From Kuafuiihalomonas sp050331295 (GTDB lineage Bacteria > Myxococcota > Kuafuiibacteriia > Kuafuiibacteriales > Kuafuiibacteriaceae), in the NCBI GenBank assembly GCA_050331295.1, contig JBHJGZ010000011.1, forward strand, positions 145,315-209,314: a stretch of 64,000 bases of DNA, given 5' to 3'. Position 1 is the stretch's first letter. Every line of letters begins with the position of its first letter. Made by a program: the position numbers and the translations under genes. Of this stretch, positions 50,937 through 60,754 are shown piece after piece. The notes below the pieces were generated by a model. It did not search any database. It saw only the letters and a program-made list of their open reading frames with translations, and was not told the DNA's origin.

Positions 50937-52454
50937 TCAACCGAAGTCGTCACACGGCGTCTGAAGCGGCACCCCCAGATAGACTCCGAGACGTCCATAA
51001 ATGAGCTCGTAGTTCTCCGAAACCGGGATCCGGAGGAGCTTGATTCGTCGACCGCGGGCGATCCATTCCGCTTCGTCTTTGCCCAGGAGGAGTCGAAGCT
51101 TTCCGTTCTCACTCTCGAAGATCTCGCCCTCGGAATCGGCTACGATATCCTTCATCTTCTGACGCACCACGCGCCCAGGCCGACCAATGTACAGCCGAAA
51201 GTCTTTCTCGGTATCCCGAGTCGCGCCATGATCCACGTAAAAGTAGCGTCCCCTCCGGTCTCGGGCCAGAGCGTAAGCTTTACGTGGATCTGTCAATCGC
51301 TCGAAGCGAGCAGCCTCGAAGAAGGCTCGCTTGTCATCGCCTTCCACACGGGTGAGCTCCTCGGATGCGGTCCCACAATGGAGGGTGCATGCTCCATCCT
51401 CGGTTTGGAGCTTCGAATACACCCGCATGTCGTAGCCCCGAAAGTTGGCGTTGTGCCGTGGATTCGGAAACCGCGGCTCGAAGAACCAACCACCGCTCAG
51501 ATAGGGGCGTTCGGGTTGTCGGAACAGCTGCTGGTTCCGACCGTATGAGATGCCGCCGAACTCTTCGCTCTCGTCGGGTCCGAGCACGACGATTCCGGGT
51601 CCGTTCTTCATCCTGCAGACGACCGCCGCGTGTTCGTGACGCGCCCTTTCAACCGTCCGGCCAGGCGCGACCTCGAATCGGTCCATCTGCTGCCGAGCCC
51701 ATTGCGCACGATTGGGGGTCTCGAACTCGACGGCGTGGATCAGTTCGTCGTCCTGGAGAGCGAGGCGCGACGTCGGTTCGAAAGTGCATCGCACCGTCTC
51801 CACGCGCGGAGCCAAGTACGTCTTCACCTCGGGGGTCTCGCAGGCTCGCTGGAGGGCCCCTGCGGGAGCCGAGCAGTAGCTGCTGATCGAATACCGCATC
51901 AGGTCCTCCCGGCGTAGACTCGACCAATCGACGACCACCTGAAGATCGATTCCGCAGGCTCGTCCCGCATCGGCGAAATCATCTTCGAGCTCCGACTGGA
52001 TCTCGGCTCTTGCCCCCTCTTCATCGAAGCGCGCGACTTCGGCCAGACGACCCGACTTCCGCTGGTCGAGATGTGTGCGAAGGAGCGACTTGGCGTCCAC
52101 ATTCCCTGAAATCTCTTCCAATGAGACACCCGAAGCGCCCGGAAGATACGTAACCCAATCGCCTTTGCGTCGGACCAACAGGCGCCAGTCTCGGCCATCG
52201 ATCTGGGTCACGTATTCCCGATCGGCCAAGTCCCCCTGGAGTTCGCAGTCGAACACCAGGCCATCATGAGGTCCAGGTTGGCCTGAGACCCTGACCAGGG
52301 CTCGTTCATTCGACTGAATGACCTCGAAAGCGAGGGCTTCGGGTCCTTTCAACCTCTGGCTCGAAACCACCTGGTCCACCATGAGGGGCGGTGGCTCACC
52401 GGCGGTGGCGCACGAAACGAGAATAATGAAACCATGGTGCGGTCTGAGGCGCAT
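50937..52454 (-). CDS. Lipoprotein of unknown function
   Basis: The 505 residues begin MRLRPHHGFIILVSC, a lipoprotein signal with canonical lipobox LVSC at Cys15; the open frame starts 6 residues earlier. The mature part is charged, with no recognised domain: DQVVSSQRLKGPEALAFEVIQSNERAL, ARACGIDLQVVVDWSSLRR, YGRNQQLFRQPERPYLSGGWFFEPRF and a C-terminal NGKLRLLLGKDEAEWIARGRR. Cysteine pairs suggest an oxidising compartment. The stop abuts the polA stop with no gap. The start is divergent from the Ser/Thr kinase gene (55 bases). Confidence 0.65.
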   Translation of the reverse strand: MRLRPHHGFIILVSCATAGEPPPLMVDQVVSSQRLKGPEALAFEVIQSNERALVRVSGQPGPHDGLVFDCELQGDLADREYVTQIDGRDWRLLVRRKGDWVTYLPGASGVSLEEISGNVDAKSLLRTHLDQRKSGRLAEVARFDEEGARAEIQSELEDDFADAGRACGIDLQVVVDWSSLRREDLMRYSISSYCSAPAGALQRACETPEVKTYLAPRVETVRCTFEPTSRLALQDDELIHAVEFETPNRAQWARQQMDRFEVAPGRTVERARHEHAAVVCRMKNGPGIVVLGPDESEEFGGISYGRNQQLFRQPERPYLSGGWFFEPRFPNPRHNANFRGYDMRVYSKLQTEDGACTLHCGTASEELTRVEGDDKRAFFEAARFERLTDPRKAYALARDRRGRYFYVDHGATRDTEKDFRLYIGRPGRVVRQKMKDIVADSEGEIFESENGKLRLLLGKDEAEWIARGRRIKLLRIPVSENYELIYGRLGVYLGVPLQTPCDDFG

Positions 52455-52509
52455 CGCGCGGAGCCTAGCCAAATTCCGACTCGGCGACGAGTCGTGGTAG
52501 TTTGGTGCC

Positions 52510-54024
<1,515 letters not shown>

Positions 54025-54063
54025 GCTCCCCTCCACACCGCTCGCTGGCCAGCTCGGCCTCCA

Positions 54064-55293
54064 TCAGCCCATCCGCGGAATCCGGGCGAAGGGAAGCCGG
54101 AGCACAAAGCCCAAGACGGTGAAGGTCAGCGCCAGCAAAACAGGCACCTCCCCGGGAAATCCGAAACTACGACAGAACACGACGGCAACCAGAGGCAGGC
54201 ACGAGAGTCGTACGCCTTCGCTTCGGACCGCCCACGCGCGGGCTTCGACGGCGCCAGCCAGGCTGACCAAGGTCCAAACCGCAAATCCCGCCGTCAAGAG
54301 CTTGATGTCGAAGGGACCGGACGCGCGCACGTAGATCAGCGCCATGGTGAGCGGCACCAAGGGCGCGAATTGGATCAACGCATAGCGCCCCGTCCCGGCA
54401 GATACGCTGGGCTCGTACTTTGGCGCATCCAGAGGCTTCGCGGGGGCCCAGGTCACCCCTTCTGGTGTCCAGCCCGGCTCTTTCAGCCAGACCCAGAATC
54501 GGTCCCAACCTCGCGCACACCGGCTCCGATGCAGAAGTTCTTGCCACGGTTTGATATGGGACCGAATCGGGTCGAACGAGTTCACCGCGTGTGTGATTCC
54601 GTAGGTTGGCTCCTCCTCTTCGGCTTGGAACGTTCCAAACAATCGGTCCCAAACGATGAATGTCCCGGCATGATTCTTGTCGATATATTTGGGGTCGCGA
54701 CCGTGATGTACACGATGATGAGAGGGGGTGTTCATCACCCACTCCACGGGTCCGAGGCGGCCCACCAAGCGTGTGTGAATCCAAAACTGATAGAGAGTAT
54801 TCAATGCATGACATGTGAAATAGACGATAGGCGGGATGCCGAGGAGCGCGAGCGGTAGATAGAAGGCCCAACTGAAGAACGCTTGTGCAGCCCCCTGTCG
54901 GAGCGCCACTGCGAGGTTGTAGTCCTCGGATTGGTGATGGACCACGTGAGCGGCCCACATGAAGCTCACTCCGTGACTGGTTCGATGAAACCAGTAGTAG
55001 CAGAAGTCGACGAGAACGAACGCGACCAGCCACGTCACGACGCTGTTGGACGCCCATTCATGAAATCGAAAGGAAGCATAGACCCCGAGATAGCCCGCCG
55101 CGAGCAGGGTTCGGGCGAAGAGGGAGACCAGCTGCTGAAACACGCCACAGCCGAGGTCGGCCACGACATCTCCCGACCGATAGACATGACGCTGGGAGCG
55201 CCATGCGACCCACGCCTCGATTCCGATGAACAGAAAGAACACCGGAATGGCCAAAGCGACGGGGGTCCAAGAACCTTTCATCGAGGCTACCAT
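54064..55293 (-). CDS. Sterol desaturase/fatty acid hydroxylase-family membrane protein
   Basis: About 409 residues with several membrane helices and the eight-histidine di-iron motif: FHRTSHGVSFMWAAHVVHHQSEDYN, then FWIHTRLVGRLGPVEWV and PSHHRVHHGRDPKYIDKNHAG. Such proteins oxidise lipids (sterol C-5/C-4, fatty acids or carotenoids) or, in the alkylglycerol monooxygenase branch, ether lipids; the long C-terminal membrane region suggests the latter subgroup, but the substrate is not settled. ATG 55293 (MVASMKGSW) was chosen; 55281 is the alternative. The frame extends to 55524 but is antisense to non-conserved sequence. The gene is convergent with the Ser/Thr kinase. Confidence 0.88.
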   Translation of the reverse strand: MVASMKGSWTPVALAIPVFFLFIGIEAWVAWRSQRHVYRSGDVVADLGCGVFQQLVSLFARTLLAAGYLGVYASFRFHEWASNSVVTWLVAFVLVDFCYYWFHRTSHGVSFMWAAHVVHHQSEDYNLAVALRQGAAQAFFSWAFYLPLALLGIPPIVYFTCHALNTLYQFWIHTRLVGRLGPVEWVMNTPSHHRVHHGRDPKYIDKNHAGTFIVWDRLFGTFQAEEEEPTYGITHAVNSFDPIRSHIKPWQELLHRSRCARGWDRFWVWLKEPGWTPEGVTWAPAKPLDAPKYEPSVSAGTGRYALIQFAPLVPLTMALIYVRASGPFDIKLLTAGFAVWTLVSLAGAVEARAWAVRSEGVRLSCLPLVAVVFCRSFGFPGEVPVLLALTFTVLGFVLRLPFARIPRMG

Positions 55294-55300
55294 GCGAAGC

Positions 55301-55325
55301 ACCGGCGGTGACGTCAATCGCCGGT
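55301..55325. promoter_or_regulatory. Nested inverted repeat upstream of sterol-desaturase-family gene
   Basis: ACCGGCG (55301-55307) and CGCCGGT (55319-55325) are exact inverted copies; between them lies the 8-base palindrome TGACGTCA (55309-55316). The site begins 8 bases upstream of the minus-strand ATG at 55293 in the 242-base divergent gap. Apart from this repeat, the gap (55294-55535) shows no clear gene; no promoter hexamers could be assigned. Confidence 0.35.
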
Positions 55326-55535
55326 CAACCCTGGCTGGACCAAGGGGCCCGACCACACAGTCGCATCTCGCGGCGGCCACCAGCGCCGAGCCTCTCCATC
55401 GAAGTCGATCTGTCTCGCGGAAGGAGGCGCCGGCTGACCGGCACCCACGAAGGGCTCCTGAAGGACATTCTCTTGAGTAGGGTCGCGATGAATGGGGCGT
55501 GTTTTCCTGCGAGGAACCGGGCATCCTCCCCCCGT

Positions 55536-56357
55536 ATGAAGCGCCCTTTTTCGACTACGCTCTTTCTCGTGTCGCTCGGCTCCGCCGGCCTGGGACTCGG
55601 TTCGGCCGAGGCGAAGCCCGGCTTCGCGGGGACGTTTTACAACGCCGAAAGTGGTTCGGTCATCGAGCTTCACCGCGCCCAAGGCTCCTATCGGGGGACT
55701 CTGAGCCTGGGAACGTTGAAGGCTGAGTTGCAGGCGTCGGTCGATGAAGACCACCTCATGGGCCTGATGCGGTTAGGACAAGGCGAACCCTTGGGTTTCA
55801 TCGGTTGGTTCGACAAGGACGTATTGGTGATCGAGTCGGTTTCCGGGGCGATTCGTTACGTCCGCACGTCGAATCGCCCCGGCTCTGGAGCCGGCTCCCC
55901 GGGTCCGGCGAAAGCGCAACAGAACCGGCCGCAGCCGGAAGCACCCGAGGCCGCCGGCGGCCCCACCGGCCAGGCTGCTGCCCGCATTGGCGGTTCCGCA
56001 CTCTTCATCCTTTCCACCGGTAGCATCATGCGTCCGCACTCGTCCTACTCGTCCAGCGAGATCGATTTCTGCTCAAATGGGACTTTCCGTGATCGGTCGG
56101 AATACGGATACAGCGTGGGCGGCGACTACGACGTGGAACGAGGACAGAACGATGACTGGGCCGGAGGCGCCGGTCGCACCCGATCGTCGGGTCGGTGGGC
56201 CATCGAACAAGGCCAACAGGGTCCGGTGGTCCGCTTGTACTGGAACAACGAAGAAGGGTCGCGAACCGACTATCCACTGCAGCAATTCATGGAAGGCCGC
56301 TGGCGAGTCGGGCGCACCAAGTATGCCGTGGACTGGAAGAATGGGGAATGCCCTTGA
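55536..56357 (+). CDS. Exported protein of unknown function
   Basis: The 273 residues begin MKRPFSTTLFLVSLGSAGLGLGSAEAK, a classical signal peptide with cleavage near AEA. The first half (GFAGTFYNAESGSVIELHRAQG, YRGTLSLGTLKAELQASV) is a repeated beta pattern; a Pro/Gln-rich linker follows; the second half (STGSIMRPHSSYSSSEIDFCSNGTF, SGRWAIEQGQQGPVVRLYW) has a lipocalin-like or copper-resistance-like beta feel and ends with VDWKNGEC. Two cysteines in this half may pair. ATG 55536 was chosen for the signal peptide although no good ribosome site precedes it. Not recognised. Confidence 0.7.
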   Translation: MKRPFSTTLFLVSLGSAGLGLGSAEAKPGFAGTFYNAESGSVIELHRAQGSYRGTLSLGTLKAELQASVDEDHLMGLMRLGQGEPLGFIGWFDKDVLVIESVSGAIRYVRTSNRPGSGAGSPGPAKAQQNRPQPEAPEAAGGPTGQAAARIGGSALFILSTGSIMRPHSSYSSSEIDFCSNGTFRDRSEYGYSVGGDYDVERGQNDDWAGGAGRTRSSGRWAIEQGQQGPVVRLYWNNEEGSRTDYPLQQFMEGRWRVGRTKYAVDWKNGECP

Positions 56358-56370
56358 TTCCCTACCGGCT

Positions 56371-57057
56371 TCAAGGCACGAACCGATAGCCGCTGCCCCG
56401 TACGGTCTGCAAGTACCGGGCGTTCTCCGGGTCCTCGCCCAGCTTCTGCCGCAGTTGCGCCACAAAGTTGTCCACGGTTCGGCGAGAACCGGCGACCCGA
56501 ACGCCCCAGACGTTTTGCAAGAGCTCTTCCCTCGATACGACTTGATTCGGGCGCCGGACGAGATACAGGAGCAGCTCGTACTCGAGGTGCGTGAGTCGAA
56601 TTTCCTCATCCCCGACCACCACCCGTCGCTCATGCGGGCGGACCGTGACGGGGCCAAAATGAATGGCGGTCGATGGCGCCTCGACACCAGCGCGTCGAAG
56701 CACCGCTTCCACTCGAGCCAAGAGTTCAGCCAGCGCGAAGGGCTTGGTGACGTAGTCATCCGCGCCGAGACGCAATGCAGCAACCTTGTCGAACTCCCCC
56801 TGTCGGGCCGAGAGCACGATGACTGGGAGAGACCGGCCGTTCTCTCTGATCTCGCGAAGAATCTCCAGCCCGTCTCGGTTCGGGAGCGTGATGTCCAAGA
56901 GCATCAGGACCGGCTCGTGTTTCTGGATCCACGCCATCACTTCGTCCCCATCCTGCACGATGTGTGGCAGGAATCCCTCGAGTCTGAGATTCAAGGAAAG
57001 TCCGCTTGCGATGGCATCGTCGTCCTCGACGATCAGAATGGCCCGTCCCCCGGTCAT
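56371..57057 (-). CDS. OmpR/PhoB-type response regulator
   Basis: The 228 residues include a receiver (ILIVEDDDAIASGLSLNLR, phosphorylated Asp55 in MLLDITLPNRDGLEIL, DDYVTKPF) and an OmpR-type winged helix (VVVGDEEIRLTHLEYELLLYLVRRPNQVVSREELLQNVWG, RTVDNFVAQLRQKLGEDP, VRGSGYRFVP). The start overlaps the kinase stop by 4 bases, so the two form a two-component system. Targets are unknown. It is convergent with the exported 55536 gene. Confidence 0.95.
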   Translation of the reverse strand: MTGGRAILIVEDDDAIASGLSLNLRLEGFLPHIVQDGDEVMAWIQKHEPVLMLLDITLPNRDGLEILREIRENGRSLPVIVLSARQGEFDKVAALRLGADDYVTKPFALAELLARVEAVLRRAGVEAPSTAIHFGPVTVRPHERRVVVGDEEIRLTHLEYELLLYLVRRPNQVVSREELLQNVWGVRVAGSRRTVDNFVAQLRQKLGEDPENARYLQTVRGSGYRFVP

Positions 57058-58103
57058 GCGGCACGTCGCAGCCGAAGCCGCACCTCGGTGCCTTTACCGC
57101 TCCGGCTCCGCAGGTCAACCTGCCCGCCGTGTGATGTGACAACCGCCTTCACGATCGCGAGGCCGAGCCCGCTGCCCGGCGTCCGCTTGTTGATGGCATG
57201 GGCACCCCGCTCGAACTCTTCGAAAACCCGCTTTCGCTCATGCCGTGGGATCCCGGGGCCGTCATCTTGGATCACCACCTCTAGCCAGCGCTCGCTCGCC
57301 ACCCGGGCCGCCATGCGTATGCGGGCAGGACCGGGCCGGCTGTACTTGTATGCATTCATCACCAGATTTCCAATCGCCACCGAGAGCGAAGAGCGATCCG
57401 CGCGGACCTTGAGGTCGCTCGGCGTTACCTCGACCTCGACGGGATTCGGGTCCGAAAGGGTCGCCGCGTCGAAGGCCTTGACCACCTCGTCGAAGATCTC
57501 CTGCACAGGGACGGGCTCGAACACCAGGGTTCGCCGAGCTGCCTCGTACTTGGACAGGTCGATGATCCGTCCCACCAGGCCCTCCAGTCGCTGAACCTCG
57601 GTGAAGATGAGGTCCAAGCAGCGCCGCCGCTCCTCGGGTTCTTCGACACGCCCGTCCCGGAGCGTCTCGATGAACATGCGAATCGACGTCAACGGTGTGC
57701 GAAGCTCGTGGGAAACCGAGTTGACAAAGTCATTCTGCACCCGTGCCAGAGAGGCACCCCGATAGACGAAGATGGACCCCAGAATGTAGCCGGTCAAAGA
57801 TGTCGTACAGAAGGCCAGGAGCAGGACTCCGGCCACGAGATTCAGGTTCAAGGACTGACTTCCCACCGCCAAAAGGACGATTCCGAGTGCGGTCATGAGG
57901 ATGGTGGGAATCAGGGTAGCCAACATCAGGGTGAGCTGGGCTCGCTGGAGTTGGACCGTAGCCGGTGCGCGAAACCACACACCTTCCCCGAACGACCCCT
58001 TCCCCACGCGGTCAAGACCAAGAAGACCATTGGTCGCGCTCGAAGCCCTTCCCTCAGCGAACGACTGGCCGCGGCTCCTGTCGCAGTTCCGCAAGAAACG
58101 CAC
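57054..58103 (-). CDS. Membrane sensor histidine kinase
   Basis: The 349 residues have two membrane helices (about 56-82 and 86-115) separated by only a few residues, so there is almost no periplasmic sensing domain. A HisKA domain with SVSHELRTPLTSIRMF (His132) and a HATPase with NLVMNAYKYS, DDGPGIPRHERKRVFEEF and GSGLGLAIVKAV follow. Signal sensing may be through the membrane or via a partner. GTG 58103 is the start. The gene is divergent from the FAD oxidoreductase, 52 bases apart. Confidence 0.93.
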   Translation of the reverse strand: MRFLRNCDRSRGQSFAEGRASSATNGLLGLDRVGKGSFGEGVWFRAPATVQLQRAQLTLMLATLIPTILMTALGIVLLAVGSQSLNLNLVAGVLLLAFCTTSLTGYILGSIFVYRGASLARVQNDFVNSVSHELRTPLTSIRMFIETLRDGRVEEPEERRRCLDLIFTEVQRLEGLVGRIIDLSKYEAARRTLVFEPVPVQEIFDEVVKAFDAATLSDPNPVEVEVTPSDLKVRADRSSLSVAIGNLVMNAYKYSRPGPARIRMAARVASERWLEVVIQDDGPGIPRHERKRVFEEFERGAHAINKRTPGSGLGLAIVKAVVTSHGGQVDLRSRSGKGTEVRLRLRRAA

Positions 58104-58155
58104 TGACGCAATGCGGTCACAGTCGGACCCCGGTCAGGTGTGTGTATAAGGATGC

Positions 58156-59595
58156 GTGCGTGTCGTCATTATCGGCAACGGAGTGAGTGGGATGGAGGCG
58201 GCTCTTACGGTGAAGAACCGAAGGCCAGACTGGGAGGTCACCATCGTCTCCGAAGAGTCCGACCATTTCTTCTCTCGAACGGCTCTCATGTGGGTCTTCA
58301 CGGGCCAGCTGAGTCATCGATGCATCGAACCTCTGGAGCGAGATGCGTATGCACTCAAGAACCTGCGCAGGGTTCGGGCCCGCGCGACGGGTATCGACGT
58401 GGAGACGCGCTGCGTCCATCTGGCCGGCGGCCTCGGTCCCCTCCCCTTCGACCGATTGGTCATCGCCTGTGGCTCACGGCCACGTCCCGGTCCGTGGAAA
58501 GGTTCGGACGCCACCGGCATCGGCCACTTCGTCACGATGCAAGACCTCGAATGGTTGGAAAAGGAGATTGCAGGCGGGCCGAGCCGAGCCGGAAGACCCC
58601 CCCGGCCCGACCATCATCTGAAGTACTCGACAGACGATTCCCCGTACCGTCCTCGTCCGGTAGCAGCCGAAAAGCGCGGGCACCTGGGCCGAAAGCCGGC
58701 CGTGATCGGCGGCGGATTGATCGGGATCGAGGCGATCGAAGTCATGGTCCATCGAGGGCTCGAGCCCAGCTTCTTCATCCGTGAAGAATGGTTTTGGCCA
58801 ATGGCCATCGAAGAACGGGAAGCTACTTGGATCACCCATCGCATGTCGGAGCACGGGGTCCAGGTTCTGCTCGACCACAACGTGGAGGAAATCGAGACGG
58901 ACGAAGGTGGAATGGTGAACGCCATACGCTGCGACAACGGCGCCCGCTTCGAAGCCGATACGGTGGTCATCGCCATCGGCGTCATTCCCAACACCGATTG
59001 GCTCCAGGGCGGACCCGTAGAGCTGGATCGCCGAGGCGGTATCGTCGTGGGACCAGACCTTCAGACCAACATCGAAGGCATCTATGCGTGTGGAGACTGT
59101 GCCGCCGTCGAGTGGTTCGACGGGTCGAAGCGCCCCGAACAACTCTGGTACACCGGACGCGACCAAGGCCGAGTCGCGGGCCGTGCGGTGTGCGAAGAGC
59201 GCGTCACGTACGCTCGACCGATTTGGTACAACTCCGCCAAACTAATGGATATCGAGTATACCATGGCTGGTATAGTCAATATGAAAGTGGAGCGAGAAGA
59301 GAATTGGTTTTATGAAGAAATCGGCTCGGTACGCAGCACGACGCGAATCGTCGTTCAAGACGGTCGCGTCATCGGTTTCAATTTGCTGGGGCGAAGATGG
59401 GATCATGAGGTCCTCAATCAGTGGATCATCGAACGCCGAACGCTGGAGTGGGTCTTGGACCACCTCAATGAAGCGAATTTCGACACAGAATTCGTCCCAC
59501 CCTTAAAGATTCCGGATGCGGTCAAACGGCAAACCCTTGGACCCGAAACGCCGAATCCCGCGATCCCGGGACCCAATCGTTTCACGTTTGCTTGA
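58156..59595 (+). CDS. NAD(P)/FAD-dependent oxidoreductase, class I pyridine-nucleotide-disulfide type
   Basis: The 479 residues contain the FAD site VVIIGNGVSGMEAALTV, then LPFDRLVIACGSRP, the NAD(P) site PAVIGGGLIGIEAIE, and the second FAD motif GIYACGDCAA, as in NirB-like or rubredoxin-reductase-like oxidoreductases. An insert of about 45 residues rich in Pro, Arg and His lies between the FAD and NAD parts. A C-terminal region (IWYNSAKLMDIEYTMAG, GFNLLGRRWDHEVLNQWI, VLDHLNEANFDTEFVPP) has no redox motif. The redox-active CxxC of disulfide reductases is not visible. GTG 58156 has TATAAG at 58145-58150 just upstream, which would make the transcript almost leaderless. It is in an operon with the membrane polyferredoxin. 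Confidence 0.85.
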   Translation: MRVVIIGNGVSGMEAALTVKNRRPDWEVTIVSEESDHFFSRTALMWVFTGQLSHRCIEPLERDAYALKNLRRVRARATGIDVETRCVHLAGGLGPLPFDRLVIACGSRPRPGPWKGSDATGIGHFVTMQDLEWLEKEIAGGPSRAGRPPRPDHHLKYSTDDSPYRPRPVAAEKRGHLGRKPAVIGGGLIGIEAIEVMVHRGLEPSFFIREEWFWPMAIEEREATWITHRMSEHGVQVLLDHNVEEIETDEGGMVNAIRCDNGARFEADTVVIAIGVIPNTDWLQGGPVELDRRGGIVVGPDLQTNIEGIYACGDCAAVEWFDGSKRPEQLWYTGRDQGRVAGRAVCEERVTYARPIWYNSAKLMDIEYTMAGIVNMKVEREENWFYEEIGSVRSTTRIVVQDGRVIGFNLLGRRWDHEVLNQWIIERRTLEWVLDHLNEANFDTEFVPPLKIPDAVKRQTLGPETPNPAIPGPNRFTFA

Positions 59596-59609
59596 GCAGA
59601 GGACAACAA

Positions 59610-60692
59610 ATGTACCAACAAGGACAGAACGGATTGCTTCCCACGTTCCGCGTGGGATGGAGAAATCGCAGCGCCCTCGGGCTCGTCATCGCCCTGGCCA
59701 TCATCGGCTTCTACGAACTCCTCTACTTCACTTCGACCTTCGACCCACTCGCACGGTCTCTCGGTCTCGGCAACCGGTGGTTCCTTTACGGAGCCCTCTA
59801 TTGCGTCGCAATGGTCGGCGGCGGAATCTACTACCTCATCAGGCACGGAAACAGCCGATACAACCGATTACGTATCGGAACCAACATTGCCGTACAGCTG
59901 TCCTTTGGCTTTTCGGTCCCTTTCATCATGAAGGCCATGGGCAGCAAAGACTTCTATTTCTCCTATCTTTGGCCCCTCAAATTCGACTATCTCATGCCTG
60001 ACACCCTGACCAGCTTGCCCATCTATTTGTCGGCCTACTGCTTCTTCGGGTCTCTGCTGGCGGTTCCTTTGCTCGCCGTCTTCCTCGGCAAACGATGGTA
60101 CTGTTCTTGGATTTGCGGCTGCGGGGGTCTGGCCAATACGTTCGGAGACCCGTGGCGCCATCTGACCGCGACATCCACCAGGTCGTGGCGCTTCGAGCAG
60201 GTCACGGTCCATACGGTGTTGATCGTGGCGGTCGGCACCACCGCCATCGTCTTCCTGGACTTCCTCTTCGGTGCGCCCCAGTCCCCGGTCTCCGCAGCGG
60301 TCTCACCCCTGCGGTACTGGTATGGAGTGGTGGTGACGCAGGTTCTGGCCGGAGTCGTGGGGACCGGCTTCTACCCGCTGTTCGGACCCCGGGTTTGGTG
60401 CCGAAACTTCTGTCCGATGGCCGCGCTGCTCGGGATCTCGCAGAAGTTCGGCCGCTTCCGGATCCGCGTGAAGAAGGACATGTGCATCTCTTGTGGTAAC
60501 TGCTCCACGTACTGCGAGATGGGGATCGACGTCCGTTCTTACGCGCAGAACAACGAAAGCTTCACCCGCGCCTCTTGTGTCGGTTGTGGGATGTGCGCCC
60601 ATATGTGTCCTCGCGGCATCCTGAAGCTGGAAAACGTGAGCAAGACCCAAACCGATAAAGAACGGCAGGGCCTGCGTGTCGTAAACTTCTAG
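59610..60692 (+). CDS. NapH/CcoG-like membrane polyferredoxin
   Basis: About 360 residues with five or six membrane helices, paired cysteine motifs at the membrane face (WYCSWICGCGG; VWCRNFCPMAAL), and a C-terminal domain with two 4Fe-4S clusters (CISCGNCSTYC; CVGCGMCAHMCPRG). This is the layout of NapH, NosR C-terminus and CcoG, which move electrons between quinol, ferredoxin and periplasmic or assembly partners. ATG 59610 with AGAGGA upstream was chosen over TTG 59592. The gene follows the FAD oxidoreductase by 14 bases, so electron flow NAD(P)H-FAD-4Fe-4S-membrane is a reasonable inference. No nap, nos or cco genes are nearby. Confidence 0.88.
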   Translation: MYQQGQNGLLPTFRVGWRNRSALGLVIALAIIGFYELLYFTSTFDPLARSLGLGNRWFLYGALYCVAMVGGGIYYLIRHGNSRYNRLRIGTNIAVQLSFGFSVPFIMKAMGSKDFYFSYLWPLKFDYLMPDTLTSLPIYLSAYCFFGSLLAVPLLAVFLGKRWYCSWICGCGGLANTFGDPWRHLTATSTRSWRFEQVTVHTVLIVAVGTTAIVFLDFLFGAPQSPVSAAVSPLRYWYGVVVTQVLAGVVGTGFYPLFGPRVWCRNFCPMAALLGISQKFGRFRIRVKKDMCISCGNCSTYCEMGIDVRSYAQNNESFTRASCVGCGMCAHMCPRGILKLENVSKTQTDKERQGLRVVNF

Positions 60693-60754
60693 CCCCTTTC
60701 GATTCGGGTCTGCCCGAGTTCATCCAGGACCCAACAACAAGTCCGCTTCCTGTT

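Noticed and set aside
54044..54053. GCTGGCCAGC palindrome between the convergent kinase and desaturase-family genes
   Set aside because: Ten-base palindromes are expected by chance about once per kilobase; there is no loop or T-run to suggest termination.
60697..60720. Small hairpin TCGGG/CCCGA after the polyferredoxin gene
   Set aside because: The stem is only five base pairs and is not followed by a T-run, so I did not call it a terminator.
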